A stretch of DNA of 64,000 nt from Ectocarpus siliculosus (Eukaryota > Sar > Phaeophyceae > Ectocarpales > Ectocarpaceae). The DNA lies in contig FN649729.1 in NCBI GenBank assembly GCA_000310025.1, positions 4,533,216 to 4,597,215 on the forward strand, in the 5' to 3' direction. Both the position numbers and the translations under genes were made by a program. The notes under the pieces were generated by a model, which did no database searches, was not told where the DNA came from, and saw only the letters and a list, made by a program, of their open reading frames with translations. This document shows, in pieces, positions 33,141-45,600 of the stretch. The number at the start of each line of letters is the position of its first letter. The first letter of the stretch is position 1.

Positions 33141-35427
33141 CTCTATCTATTTTTTCCTGTTTGTACCTGCACTACCCCGTGCAATAGTCGTGGTTTTCTC
33201 GATTATATCAGTGTTAACACCAGCGGGGCGCAGCCGCGTTTTCCGACGCGGCCAGTGACCTCGTTCGCCCTTTTCTTCCTGTCGCTCGGCGCTGTTTCTT
33301 TTTCTCCTTGTTGCATATGGATCGTTTTTTTTCTCTTCGTGTGCAGAGTCACAGCTATCGCTGGAATTCGGCTTCATCACGTCGCCCCGAGCGACACTTG
33401 CTGTGGCCAGCAGGGGATTCAACGGCGTGGCGTGAGGGGCGCATGAAAGAGACGAAGACGACAGCAGATGTGGTCTACATTGCCGCCTTGTTACAGAAGA
33501 CCAAGACCAATACCACGTTCGCTGTCAAGATCGACGTGTACTCTCTAGCCCGTCATGTTGTGACCAAGTCGAAATTTCCCTGCACCCCCACCCACCCGCC
33601 CCTGACTAGGTTGATTCACTCGGAAGTCTCTAGTCGAGGAGAGGGCGTAGTCAAGACCGGAAGCGACCTTTAGTCTCATTATTCAAGACCTGCGTCCCCA
33701 CTACTACAGCGCTTGGCACACAATCGGGGTCGGCTAAAGGAAACGGGAGACATAGAGATTGACGTGGGTGCTGCGATGGACAGCTCGCTCCGCCTACAAG
33801 TCCAACCATGAAAGCTAACGCTTCTGCATCGTAGAGTGTCAAGCGTTGCGTGCGTTTGGCCTGTGATCTTGTGATTTGCCAAGCCGAATGAATGTCACCA
33901 CACACGCAGGGGGCAGAGTAGATCGGGGATGCAGATAACAGGGTGTCTCTCCCGCCTTTCTGTGAGATGGCGGGACTGTCCGGCGCGCCACCGACTTGCA
34001 GTGTGGATGAAGCCTTACGGCGATAGGCACGCTTTTCAGCAGGGCCGCCGTCTGTCCGAAAGAAAGACGCTCCGCCTCTGGTACGTTCCCTTGTGCACCG
34101 CACCGCTCAATTCCCAGGGCATTGCCTGTCGAGTGCGATATCCTCTTTTCTTTGAGCCCATTGACTTTTGTCTCCCGTGCTGTTGACTTGGGTGCCGAGA
34201 GAAAGCTGAGAGAATAATATGAAGGGTTGAAGTTTAATCAAGAGCATGTGAGAGTACGCATGTGGGAGTACGAAATATACAGGTCAGATAACAAACCGCT
34301 TCATGAGGCGGCTGAGCTAAAAGCAACAATTCCAGGTGGCCCACAGGAGAGGCTATGCCCGAGAAAGAAAGACATTATTGCCTTTCCTCAGATGACCCAC
34401 GAGCTTCCAGCGCAATACTGGTACAGTGCTAGTGGACACCAACGATTGACTCCAAGGGGCGTCACGCACAGGTAGGACGATCAGAGTGCACAATATCGAC
34501 AGACAAATGATAACGTTTATATATCAATAGGGCGCGTAGTGGTGGGAAACGACTAGCCGTAAGGAAACGATGTCTACGTGCCAACCATTCCTGCCCAACA
34601 GTTCACCGCGCGAATCAGCTTCCTCCCATATAATTGTAAGCGAAATGTAACACACGGAAACTTTGTGAGCGGTCTCCGTATACCGCTTATGGCTACAAGC
34701 AACGTTGTTTCCGTTTCAGTTTCGTTCACTGAGTGAGTAGTGGGTATCGTTCCTAAAATTGGGTGAGTGCAATCTTCCAAGCAATCCCTCCCTAGGGGAG
34801 ACCCCAAAACCGGTCAGACGACCCATTTTTCATGCAGGCTTTCCGCCGGTAGTTCGACAAATGTACGCGGGGCGTTTTTTGTCTCAGATTGCGTGAATGA
34901 GGGACTGAATGCTGGAATCAGAGTTCACGAACTCCATCAGAGTGTCAGCGAAGTCCGATGCGGTGATATAATCCTGCGAAGTCCTCAAGCAGTGTTCCGG
35001 CGCGAAGAGACGGTTGGGGGAGTTGGGGGGAGGGCATGGAGGGCGTCAGGGCTCGCGTGAATCAAGCCCATGGTCTGCAGGTTACTCGTTTCGCACTTCC
35101 AGATCATTGTCCACGGAACAGCGTGAAACCATTACTGAAGCAATGACGAAAAATATTATTTCACGGAACCGTGTTTGGAACATTTTGTACGATAGCTGCA
35201 AGTAAGCGAAATCACAGTAGCTGGACAAGGTGACATGTGAAAGGACAAGGAAATCTCCCGTCTCCCCCTATGTTATCTTAACATAAAAAAAAGCATTCCG
35301 TTCTCTCTTCCCAGTACCTTCGTGTGGTCATAGGCAAACTCACCCAAAAAGGATACACGAAAATATAGGTACGGATACATGCTACGTACACATGTACTTG
35401 GTCTGGGTGCGCAGTGCGTTGTACTCC
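33141..35427. other. gene-poor island, last part
   Basis: No gene was recognised. The short frame around 33443-33590 (VVYIAALLQKTKTNTTFAVK) has a protein-like composition but no recognised family and no clear splice partners. A dispersed repeat copy lies at 35280-35368. The rest shows nothing. Confidence 0.45.
35280..35368 (+). repeat. dispersed repeat, copy 2 (also at 25624 and 45536)
   Basis: Shares CATTCCGTTCTCTC.TCCCAGTACC and a downstream AAAAAGGATACAC block with the copy at 25624-25757. It lies just 3' of the EF-hand gene. Confidence 0.6.
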
Positions 35428-38400
35428 CTAGATGACACCGACCTCTTCCGTTCTCCCCGACTGCGAAAACATGGGCATGACGTCCTCTTTCGTGAGGCCC
35501 ACTATGTCGCCCATGGCCGTGGCCAATTCGCTCAGTGGCATCTCCCCATTTCCTTCCGTGTCGTAGCTGGCCACGTGTGCATTCGTGCAGCGGGCGCGCG
35601 GAGAAACGAAGGCGCGTTGGAGTGAGTAAGTTGTTCCAGCGCTCATGCACACATGCTTGTCGGACGGTTACACATTGCGATGTATAGGAGCAGTCTTCAG
35701 CACAAGTGATTGGTCTCTCTCCCTAGCGAACATTGGTGTTCTAGGACAACGGGAACCTCCCGCCGTGTGCATGCAATGTTGGGCTTTGTTTTACTACCCA
35801 GTGCTGCTTCCAAACATACGAAATTTACACGACCTTCTGGAGTTCGAAAGTGGGGGTAGTGGGGTGAGTGGTGATACTCGATCGGTGACCGGCTTTAGAC
35901 CTCGAGGCAATCGCTGGGTCACCCACACGTCCAGAAAACACGGAAAAATGACAAAACAGGGTTGGGTCTCACATACTAAAGAGCTCCGCCATCTCCAAAC
36001 GCTCGGCGACGGCTAACTCCGGGTTCACTATTCTCGCCGCTCCCTGTTGTATAGTCTCCTCACTTATCCACTCCAGCATCTTCGCCAGGTCCGCATCACC
36101 AGCGAATGGGTGAACTTCACACAGAACTTCCACGATCGATATTTTCCCCTCTCGTTCCTGCGAAGAGGCCAGAAAAAAATATCGGTTGTTGCTAGAGGGT
36201 TCACTTCGGCGGCATTCTTCAGGTGAAGCGGGGACGATTGAGGTGTTGCCCGCTTGTGTTGTGAGGGCAGTCCGGAGGGTACGTGTGTACTACAGAGAGC
36301 AACCATCCTTTGAGGGTGCGGTAGCCCGTGTGCACCGGTAACGCATACTATTGCCAAACAGTTGAGCCGGTTGCTTTTGAGTTGGATGAAGAAGGCCTCC
36401 GAAAGCGACATATTGCCGCGCGCTGAACACTCTTGGGGGACCACGTCAAGATACCCCTCTTGCTGTAAGTTTACGCACCCGTTCGATGAAGAGGAAAGTG
36501 TCATCCGAGGCAGCCAGCGGGGTGTCTTCCGTCAGTCGCCGCCACTCTTCTTCGTCGACGTAGCCGCTGCCGTCCTTGTCGATGCTGTCGAACACCTTTC
36601 GGGTATCCATAAAGCAAACGCGAATAGCACCAAAGTGAGACAAGAGGGGACGGTAAACCGGTAATGGCACTCCGCGTTCAGACTTTTTGCTCGACGGGCC
36701 GAATGTGCGTTGCCATCCTCTGGCACATCGTCTAGAAATACAAGACCCTCGGCGTCTAGGTACTCCGAGAAATCGCACCTGAATACTTGTAACCCCACAA
36801 AAGTACACTGGCTATCTCTATGGAAGGGAGAGCAAGGCCGTTGCTCACGGACAGTACCACTAGCAATCACCGCAAACCCGTGATTCTCACCTCCTTGATC
36901 TTCATAATGCTGGACCGCGCGAACCTGTTCCTGCCCTCCCTCGCTGCCGCCGCCGCTCTCTTCTTCTCTACGGCTACCGATGCTCGCTCCTGGGGCTTCT
37001 TCGTGAGTGCGGCTCGTTGAGCCGCCATAACGGCGTCGTCTTCTCCCAGGACCATCGCAGAAAGCGTTGCCCTGATCGGGGGGGTTGGTACCAAAGGTTT
37101 GGAAACAATCGTGCATTTCTCATCATTCATATCTGGTGGGACGTGTGCACACAGGTCTAATATGTGTTTCTCAACGACAGCGTCGAGAGACCATTAGTGA
37201 AATCGCGCACGGCCTGTTTTGGAAAGGAAGTCGTGGAATTGTGAGGTTCATTCACCGGGCCCCGTATCGTATGTGCAAGACAACCCTGCAGTGTCTTGGT
37301 TGAGTTGAAGAGGCAAGAACAATAATGTAGTGTTCACCACAGGGCTAGCCATATTGTTTTCAGCGTATGCTACACACAACGTCACACGAAGGTTGGAAGA
37401 CCTGCATCGATACATCTCCCGGTCGCCTAGATTGTAGGCGCTGCACGGTGGCCTACGGAACATAACCTCCTCCACAGCACGAACAACTAAAACACTAACT
37501 AGAGTGAGGCAACTCAGTCCGCCGTTCATCCGGGTGTTTTGAGTAGTATGCATGAATGCACTCTTATCTTTAGATGGAGGTTGTCGTTTTCGGCCTTTGA
37601 ACAACCACGCACCTTGTTCCCGACGTCAGAGACTTCCGACAAACCCCTTTGTTAAAGTCAAGGGACTTCCCCAGAGCGTGAACTTCGCGGGTCTTGGAAC
37701 AGAAAGTTATCCACCTCGCGAACGGCAACTGCATGTATAGAACGAAACGCATCGAAGCGAGGGGCCAGACGGTGATGAACTCGTCGGACAGCGATATGCG
37801 ATATGGCACCACCGGCTGCCTCGAGCATTGGATGCCGGCGTAGAACATGTGGCCCTAGATCGAGGTTTGCTGTTGGCGAAAAGTGTTTGACTCACATCCC
37901 ATCTACTGTTCGGACAAGCCGCCCTTAACTTGAAGCGATCCGCCGGCCACAAAGTTTGAGGACGCATTGACACTCGAGCGTGTACCACACCTATTCTCGA
38001 TCAGAAACTGATTGGGGACGTCATACCCTGTTCGGCCAATCCCGTCCTAGCGGTGCTTGGATAATGGAATTCATGTCGGGGATATTCTTGAACGCGGTCG
38101 AAGTGAGACATGAAATCCATCACGCACAACAAACTACCCTGCAACCTGAGCCTCATGATCCAGTGGAACCGCTATCCACTCGATTTGATATTTGGCGTAA
38201 GGCCCAAAGAAAGAGTTCCGATGTAAGTCCGTAAACATCGGAAATGGCCCAAAGAAAGAGTTTCGATGTAAGCCCGTAAACATCGGAAATCTCAACTTCG
38301 ATGAGAACGACGCGTTTGTCGAATTCGAAACACTTACCAGCCCTTCTTCATCGGTGTAGCCAAGTCGTACGATGTGCTGCCAGATAGCCTGGATGTCAGA

Positions 38401-39974
38401 GATGTTTGGCAACACACCACCCGTAGATTTCGCTATTCCGTGTAACAGTGACCTGTAGGTGGCGAAACAAGACGTGGGTTTCTACCGGCGTTTTGAGAGA
38501 GGGGCAATGTCGGAAACATGATGACCTTTCGGTGGCCGAGTCTAGACAACAGGGGGACTAAATTAAAGAGGTCCCAAGAGCGTGCTTCGTGAAAGCGAAA
38601 TCCGAGACTGGGCTGGCAGGGCGACTTCAAGCTTCACTGCCTCCAAATTACTCAGTAGGTATCCATTCCTCTGGGAAATATTCGTCGGCGTGTACACTGG
38701 AGGATATCCAAAGAGTGAAGGTACCCATCCTATCTGATCGTCGTCCTTGTAACATTATAAAACGACGAACATGTGCATCTACCACTTGAGTTATTTTCGA
38801 CGAACCTGAGCATGACGATCGTCTCGGAGGAATTGAGCTTGCCGTCGAGGTCGAGGTCGAACAGATCGAAAAGGTTTTTCACTTTCAATCGAGCGGGAAT
38901 CTTCCCGTACATCGTCAACACGGCGAGCATCTGAAGTAAACAAAACAAGACACGCCATGTATCACATATGCTGTACGGCGTGCTCTCATTATGTATGTGT
39001 GGTACCCTCTGCAGAACCTCACTTTTTCTTCAGCTCGTCGAGGGCCGCGAAGCACGCGACCCCCCCTCGGTCGACACAGGCTATATTAGATTGCTTCCCT
39101 GGTTCACCAGCACTCATAACATGGGGCGGAGGACGACCAAGAAAGGCTGCACACGCCGGAGCGAGACCGCTGAAAGCTAATAACCAATTTTCATCGTCGG
39201 AGCTATCTGAGCAGTCAGCGTTATTGCCAAGACTTGACGTCTACATGAATGCGTGCGAACAAGTATTTCGTAATCCATGACGGGCAGTGTATTGCATGGT
39301 TTCGACACCGTAGACTCTCTGCAAGAAACCTGGGTTCGCTCCAATGTTGTGCAGCAGCAAGGAATATATATGCGGCCTACAGTACCTCATAGAGGTCGAT
39401 TCGTCCAGTTCCCTTCGTTTCCATCATGGCTACAACTAGATCGGCTTGGCTTCCCCGCCCTTCTCCGAGCGCCTGAGCGACGTGTACAGCGTCTAGCCCA
39501 GGAGGAAGATTCATCGCCTTGGTCCTCGCTTCTACCGCCTGACGCGAATATGACCAATACAACAGCACGTTTACAACATCATGCACTGTACATGCAGATT
39601 ACAGGAGCTACAGTTGCCTTGTAAACTACAGATGGTGCATGTGAAACAGGAGACAGGGGCAACCACGACGAAGTGTATCTTCCTCTCTTGTTTTTTTAGT
39701 TGTGAGCTCCACATGCTACATGACCAGAAAAGTGCTTTGTTTTAGCAGAAACTGGTTGAAGAGGCGACCGACCATTCATATGAATGCAAAGCCTAACGTC
39801 GCGCCAACGTCGCGTCTGTGGCGGAGACCTCGAGCATGCCGGCGCCGACGAAGTTAAATATTTTCGCACCTCGAAAACGTGTTGCGTCGCACCGGCGAGC
39901 GATTTAACTACTGGTGGAGCGATCTCCAGCCCCACGCAGCGTCTTATCATCTCGGTACTGCTGGCATTACCCAT
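35428..39974 (-). CDS. EF-hand calcium-binding protein with possible N-myristoylation site
   Basis: Ten exons on the minus strand, 39974-39870, 39538-39386, 38930-38806, 38452-38338, 37854-37715, 37071-36891, 36807-36727, 36595-36479, 36157-35973 and 35566-35428, give 446 residues with all phases consistent. The N-terminus MGNASST fits a myristoylation signal. Canonical EF-hand loops are DLDLDGKLNSSE (about 111-122) and DKDGSGYVDEEE (about 306-317). Near-canonical or degenerate loops are DTEGNGEMPLSE (403-414), EREREGKISIVE (338-349, split by an intron) and ETKGTGRIDLYE (75-86). Residues 225-265 are Ala/Lys/Arg-rich and probably helical. It is presumably a membrane-attached calcium sensor; no enzymatic domain is present. 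The donor at 36727 and the donor at 35973 were chosen because they alone keep phase; a stop shortly after exon 8 (36446) could end a shorter isoform. Starts 215 bases from the divergent gene at 40190. Confidence 0.78.
38201..38290 (-). repeat. 45-bp tandem duplication with internal hairpin
   Basis: Two nearly identical 45-base units (38201-38245 and 38246-38290) each contain the inverted repeat CGATGT...ACATCG. They lie in an intron of the EF-hand gene, close to the donor of exon 4. Confidence 0.85.
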
Positions 39975-40189
39975 GACAGCACGAATTAACCAAGATGGTG
40001 TTCGTCGAAGGTCGTCGGTTCGTCGGCAGCCTGCCAGGGAGTCTTATTAATCCGCGGTGCCCCTTGCTGGGTTACCCCCCGCCAAGAACGCTATATTCCA
40101 CTTGGTGTCACCCCCACGGCACACCGCCGCCGTGCCGCTGTGCATTGCACGCACAAGCAGAGGGATACAGGAGAGGGAGAGAGGATACG
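39975..40189. promoter_or_regulatory. shared intergenic region of a divergent gene pair
   Basis: Only 215 bases separate the start codons of the EF-hand gene (minus, 39974) and the acidic-protein gene (plus, 40190), so both promoters and both 5' UTRs must fit here. No TATA box is evident. A purine-rich GGAGAGGGAGAGAGGAT lies just before the ATG at 40190. A bidirectional promoter is an inference from spacing. Confidence 0.5.
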
Positions 40190-43100
40190 ATGGCTGACGA
40201 TGACATCGACCTCGATGCGATGCTCGACTCGGCGCTCGATGAGGGATTTGCTGACCCGCCTGAGGCTGGCGGCGCCGAAGGCGACGGCGAGATCGATTTG
40301 GACGCCATGCTCGACGAGGCCATGGTAGCCTCTGCCCCTGGCGGTGCCGCGGCCAAGGAAGCAAGGTACATCTAATCTGTCATCTGTGATGGAAAGTCAG
40401 CGCGAATTTTTCTTGTTGCCATAGGCTACGGCTCGATCCTGTCTCCTGGGCGAGACACCACATTAGCCTCTAACAGCTGTTGTATGCATTGGTGTTGCAG
40501 TGCACACAGCTCAGACCGTGCCGACTGGTTCTGTCCGACGCTAGAGTCTGCACACGGCTGCACACTGTGGTAGATGACAGCACGCATCATGTGCGGTGCA
40601 ACTCTACGCAGCAGCAGCAGTGTTGAACGCAAGCTCCTACTTCGAAGTAGTAGCTACCTGCTGTCACCTCGGCAACACGGCGATGTGGTGTCCGTGCTGT
40701 CACCGTACTGCTGTAGCGTCGTTCAGCCAGATCCTACCCTATCAACTTCGACGCAATGTGGTTTCCTAGGGGGATACTGCTGTATGCAGTTTTGAACTGC
40801 ATGCATACCGTATATGACACAAGATAACACACCCCCTTGGCCGATTTTCAAAGCTCGATTTCTCAACAGCAGGAAGAGTCACAGCGCCGAAAACGGCGGC
40901 GTTGGAACCGTCTCGTCGAGAGCTGTTTGAAAACGTATTGTTTTATTTATGCATCCTCTTCGTCGTGGAGTAATCGAGCTTTGAAAATCGGTCCAGGGGG
41001 TGTGTTATCTTGTGTCATATACGGTATTTCTACAACTGCTGTGCCTCCGATGATGTGTGTGTGGCGTATCATAATCTCCTCTTTTCTCTTTTCGCTCCGC
41101 AGTGTATCCCACACGTGGTACTTTGCGACACCCGCGGTCCCCTCCGGTCCCGTGTGTGTTCTACGTTCAAAGATCTTCTCCCCACCCGAAGGGAGACTGT
41201 GCGAGATATTTGCAAGTAGACGGTGCCGCCTTTATTGACTCCCACCCTTCCCCAATTCCGCTCCCTGCAGGGCCAGCAGCGACTTCGGCCCTTCACAACA
41301 GTGGCTGCAACGCAAGCAAGGGGGTGGTGGGAATGGAACAGCGGGGGGCGCGAGGAACGGGTTCTCGTTTTTGAGGCCAGAGAGAAGGGAAGCTTGGAAG
41401 GCGGCGTTTGCGGAGGACGGTAAACTACAGGTGTGGCAAACTACTGCTTTGCTGTCCTTTCCCTTTTGGACGGGACTGTGTGAATCAACCCTGCACTCCA
41501 CAAACGTGCTTTCACCCTCTGGACTTTGTTGGTCCTGATCACGACATTCGTTTCGAGTACGGTTGAGGTTGTGGATTCGCTACGACATGGTCTGAGTCCT
41601 TGGCGGGTTAGGGTGACAAAGCGGCGCAGAGAACCTCTGTCCTCACCGCATCATCTCGGAATCCATTCACACCCGGCCGTATGACAGGGTCGTACCCCCT
41701 CAAGCAGAGCTGTGCTTCCGTGCAATTCTTCTTGGTTCTTGGCTTGTCGGTTTGGAGCGTGGCTGTTCTGTTTAGCTGTGAATGTTTGTACGAGTTAACG
41801 GTGCGCAAGTGCTTAGAGCAGTGCACCGGTAGTCAGGCAGGCACCCAAGAGGACCTGCACAGCAACTTGACTCCTTGAAATGCAGCTTGCCAAGCGCCGC
41901 ACAGCGCTTCACGCCTGGTGCGAGGCCGCCCAAACACCCGTCGTGAATTTGTAGGCATGTGAAGCTCTTCTGGGTCACACTACGGCCAGCGCGATACACC
42001 CTAACCCTCCGCCTCCCATCTGCCTGGTGACCTGGCGGCGGGCGCTGACAGGCAGATATGGACAAGCAGCGTCCGTTGAGCAGAGCGTACCGTTCCTTCT
42101 ACTCTGCGGGGAAAGAGGAAGGGGGGATCGTCGTACATCTTGGTTCGGGTGCCGCAGAGGGGGCTGCGCAGGGAAAGGGGGTGGGGGAGACGGGGGCTGG
42201 AGCAGGAGGAGGAGGGCCGGGCGATGCCGAGGGGGGGAAAGGGGGAGCCGCAGACGACATTTTTGAAGGTGGGGTGGGCGGTTGGGTGTGTTCAACGTGA
42301 AAGCGACCTTCGTACAGTATCTTAGCGAAAGCTCCATCGTTAGGAAGACTTCCCGTACGCGGCTCGGGGCAAGTGAACCTTGTGCATACCTTAGTTTTCG
42401 ACATTTTGCTTTTTTTCCACGTGAGCCTGCTTCGGTGTGGTTTCCTGCCGCATTGAGGAGGATAGCGACTGTTTATCCATCCCCTTTCTCGACTGCACTG
42501 AAATGCCTCCCTCGTCAAAGCACGCAATAGACACCCACCCACATCATGCCGTTGTGGTCGTGTCTGGTGCACTCCCGCGACTTGGAGCAGATGTGTTGAG
42601 CAAGGGCGTCTCGAGTTCGGGCGTGAAGGAGCCACCGGTGGTAGGGGAGGCAGACTTCGAAGCCTTGGATCGGCTAAAGGTGAATAGGGTCGAGAGATTA
42701 TGTCTGGTCTCTTAACATTTCTGCTTGTCGGAGTCGTCACACGTGGCGACTTGAACTCAGTAACTTAGCGTCGAGCGTGCCGTAATTCAACGTTGCACTT
42801 GGAGATGTGCTGTATGCGGTCCACTCTGGATCGAATACCTGCGGTCGCACGACTAGCTGTGACCTTGCTGTACAGTCTGAGTATGCGAAGATTGTCGTCC
42901 CAAGTTGGTATGGCATCACTATCCTGACACTTGAAATAGCGTCCAGTTTGATGTAGTACAAAATCATGTTTTACGCTATTCTTTGCCGTTCTTATGCTCG
43001 CAAAGTAGGGCACGAAGACCTAGCTGTACGATACCACACCCCATCCATCGTGCCCCGTCGTCTTGGCCCAGCAACTGCGCGTGGGCGGGAGATCTTCCCG

Positions 43101-43416
43101 CCTTTCTCTAGCGACGTATAGAGATGTCGAAACCTGATGCCATACGCCATACACGTCTATGAAATGTCGCCCTGTATCGCCTGGATATTCACTCCCCGCC
43201 CCTCGTGTGGTCAATAGTCTAACCGCGAAGCCATGCAAAGCATGAGTACCCCCCTCCTCCCCCTTCCTCTTCGACAATTCCCGTTTCGTGTGTCAATGAC
43301 AACACCAGGCGTCGTACCTCCGACTCGTGGCGAAGGATGTTCGAGCAAGAGTTAGCAAAGATCCAGACGTTTCCGCGGACAGGTTCCCCTGCATTACGTC
43401 CAAGATTCTTTCGTAG
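40190..43416 (+). CDS. unrecognised acidic protein with repeated DLDAMLD motif
   Basis: Five exons, 40190-40365, 41271-41430, 42052-42268, 42591-42679 and 43309-43416, join in phase to 249 residues. I do not recognise the family. The N-terminus carries two copies of a short acidic motif, DDDIDLDAMLDSALDEGF and GEIDLDAMLDEAM, reminiscent of the start of the peroxisomal import factor Pex19, but the rest does not look like Pex19. Exon 2 has FGPSQQWLQRKQ and SFLRPERREAWKAAFAEDGK; exon 3 has DMDKQRPLSRAYRSFYS followed by a long Gly/Ala-rich linker; the C-terminus is helical and basic (ASYLRLVAKDVRARVSKDP). The conserved-looking islands separated by a low-complexity linker suggest a real, probably soluble, adaptor-type protein. 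Intron 1 holds young MITE copy B. Confidence 0.68.
40808..41024 (-). mobile_element. 217-bp MITE, young copy B, TA target duplication
   Basis: Inverted relative to copy A (23317-23533) and the same length, with about three differences. Terminal repeats start CCGTATATGACACAAGATAA and the element is flanked by TA. It lies in intron 1 of the acidic-protein gene. The frame that crosses it is a by-product of the repeat. Confidence 0.88.
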
Positions 43417-44943
43417 GTCTCTTGAGTTCCACAGCAAGCCTACAGCCTTTCGCGAATCGTTGTGGATGTTCCGCTTGATGCTGGCTGTGCATGCATCCAT
43501 GCTGTGTCTTGATTGTTTATATGGAGCAGTCATGGGCAAAGCACCAAATGGTGCTGCTTCTGCTTGCGTAGTTTTTTCTCCCCATGTGACGTCTGCCTGG
43601 CCAGCGGCCGTGTCTCACCACCACCGTTTGCACTGATTGTTTTCGGAGATGGCGCTTGAGCCACCTCAAGCTTCTTGCCTGGGGCCGAGCAGGAAATTTC
43701 GTGTTGTTGGGCTATAGCCAATAGTTGGCAATTTCTCACATGGCAACGGCGAGGGTAACGACGATGTATGTACCCTACACTACCCATTTGTGGTACTCCG
43801 GGCGAGGCTTATTTTGAGACGCATGCCGATTTGAAACATGGAATGTTGGCGTGCACTTGGCACGTGGTCGCAAGAGGCTCGCGGGCAGGGGGTTGATGTA
43901 GGACTTTGTTATTTCGGTGTTTTGTTTGAGAACATGCCGTTTGTGGATGGTTTCCTCGCTTCAATCCTTCCGTTTTTTGTTCGAAATATTGATTGGTCAA
44001 CGGTCAGACCGCACTGAATCTGGCTTAATTATGGCCAACGATTGAACCGCCTACAGCCATAACCAAACCGTGCGGTACGAGTAAATGCGAAGCAGTTCTC
44101 CGGAAGCAGCACATGGACCGGTGGTGTTTGTTTGTGTTTGTCGCTGGCTGTCTCTAAGGACTAAGGACGATCGGTGGGCCGGCTGAGGCGCACACACGGT
44201 GGTGACAATTTCTCCAAACCACGAACATATTCCACCCCAGCGCTTGGTTATGGCCTCTCGAGACTACCGGCAAAACGACACCTCATTCTAGAAACGGTGT
44301 GTTGGACGTAGATTCACCTGCCGTGTTGGCGTCTGTGATAATCCTTGATCCCTCAAGAGAAGCGGGGGGGGTACTGAGGCGAATTCGTTCAGGTGTTCCA
44401 TTAGCAAGCTGTATCCGTGTTTTGCGTGTTTACTCTCACGTACGCTTTGACAGTGTGGTAGCCTATCTCTTTCCTTGTCGCTGTTCCGGGCGAAACAAGC
44501 GTTGGCGTGCCCCAGGCTGACGGCTGTACTCAAAAGTGAATTTTCGTTCATAAATGTTTTAACGCGCACGGTGATCGATCTTGAGCGGTTTTAGACAAGG
44601 TTGTTCTTGGTCGTTGTGGAACAGATTATAGATACGGATCACTGGAGATGACAGGCGAGCCGCTATCCCTATTCTACCAGGCCAAAGGTCTGTACTGTAC
44701 ATGAAGCCAGCTGAGATAAATCGCCCGGATGTGTATGAACAACATCGAGACAAGTCGTGAAAACCTCACCCCTGCAAAGGAAGCTACGGCCACTGTATCA
44801 GGGTGATGATCCAATTGAGAGTACAGCAGGAGTTGCAGTGTTTTGAAGCGCAACGGTGATCTAGCTAGTCTTGCCTGGAGTACGAGAACGACTGCACATT
44901 TCCTACTCACTTTTTTTTTTTTAGAAAGTAAACATAACCTCAC

Positions 44944-44968
44944 AGAAAGACTACCCGTTCGAGATATA
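44944..44968 (+). repeat. dispersed repeat shared with 16691-16715
   Basis: Second copy of the word containing AAGACTACCCGTTCGAGATA, with similar flanks on both sides. Confidence 0.6.
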
Positions 44969-45535
44969 ACCTCAGTCGAAAGGGATGTGCTGAGGTCTTT
45001 TGAGTAAGTATTGTTGTTTGTTGTTTGCGGGGGGGATAGAACAACACCCCCCGGTGAAACTCTGGCTGACTGTAGGTTTCACGGAACGGCCAAGAACACA
45101 ATTTCCACCGATTCTCGAGCGCAAATCCTTTGTTGTTGCACAATCCGCAGCAACACGAGCTGCTCAAACACCGGTACATTGAGATTAACACCGGCAACCC
45201 ACGACTCTAAGCTGTACCGATTTTTTGTCGCAGCATCCCATCATCCGCGGTCGAATATTATGTGTCCCAGTCACGCCATTCCAAGTTGTACTCTGTCTGT
45301 TCCACCACGGGCTCGGTGTAGTAGACACGTTTTTTTCTGCTTGCTTGTCGACAGATATGTTTTTCGTGCATTTTAGTTACCGTAAAGCTGTGAACCAGGA
45401 ACAAGCAATAGTACTCGCAGCATCGGGTGTCGGGATCCCAAAGCGAGACATTGTAGACTACATGTTACTTATACCAGACAAACTAGATGTGGTGGGCATG
45501 TTTCCACACACGTCAACCTGTTGCTGTTGTTGCTG

Positions 45536-45600
45536 TCTTCACATTACAAAACAGTTCCGATCCCTCTACCCAGTACCTTCATCTGCCCGTACCGATCAAA
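45536..45600 (+). repeat. dispersed repeat, copy 3 (also at 25624 and 35280)
   Basis: Shares CACATTACAAAACAGTTCCG and CTACCCAGTACCTTC with the other copies and, like copy 1, follows a GTT-rich tract. Confidence 0.65.
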
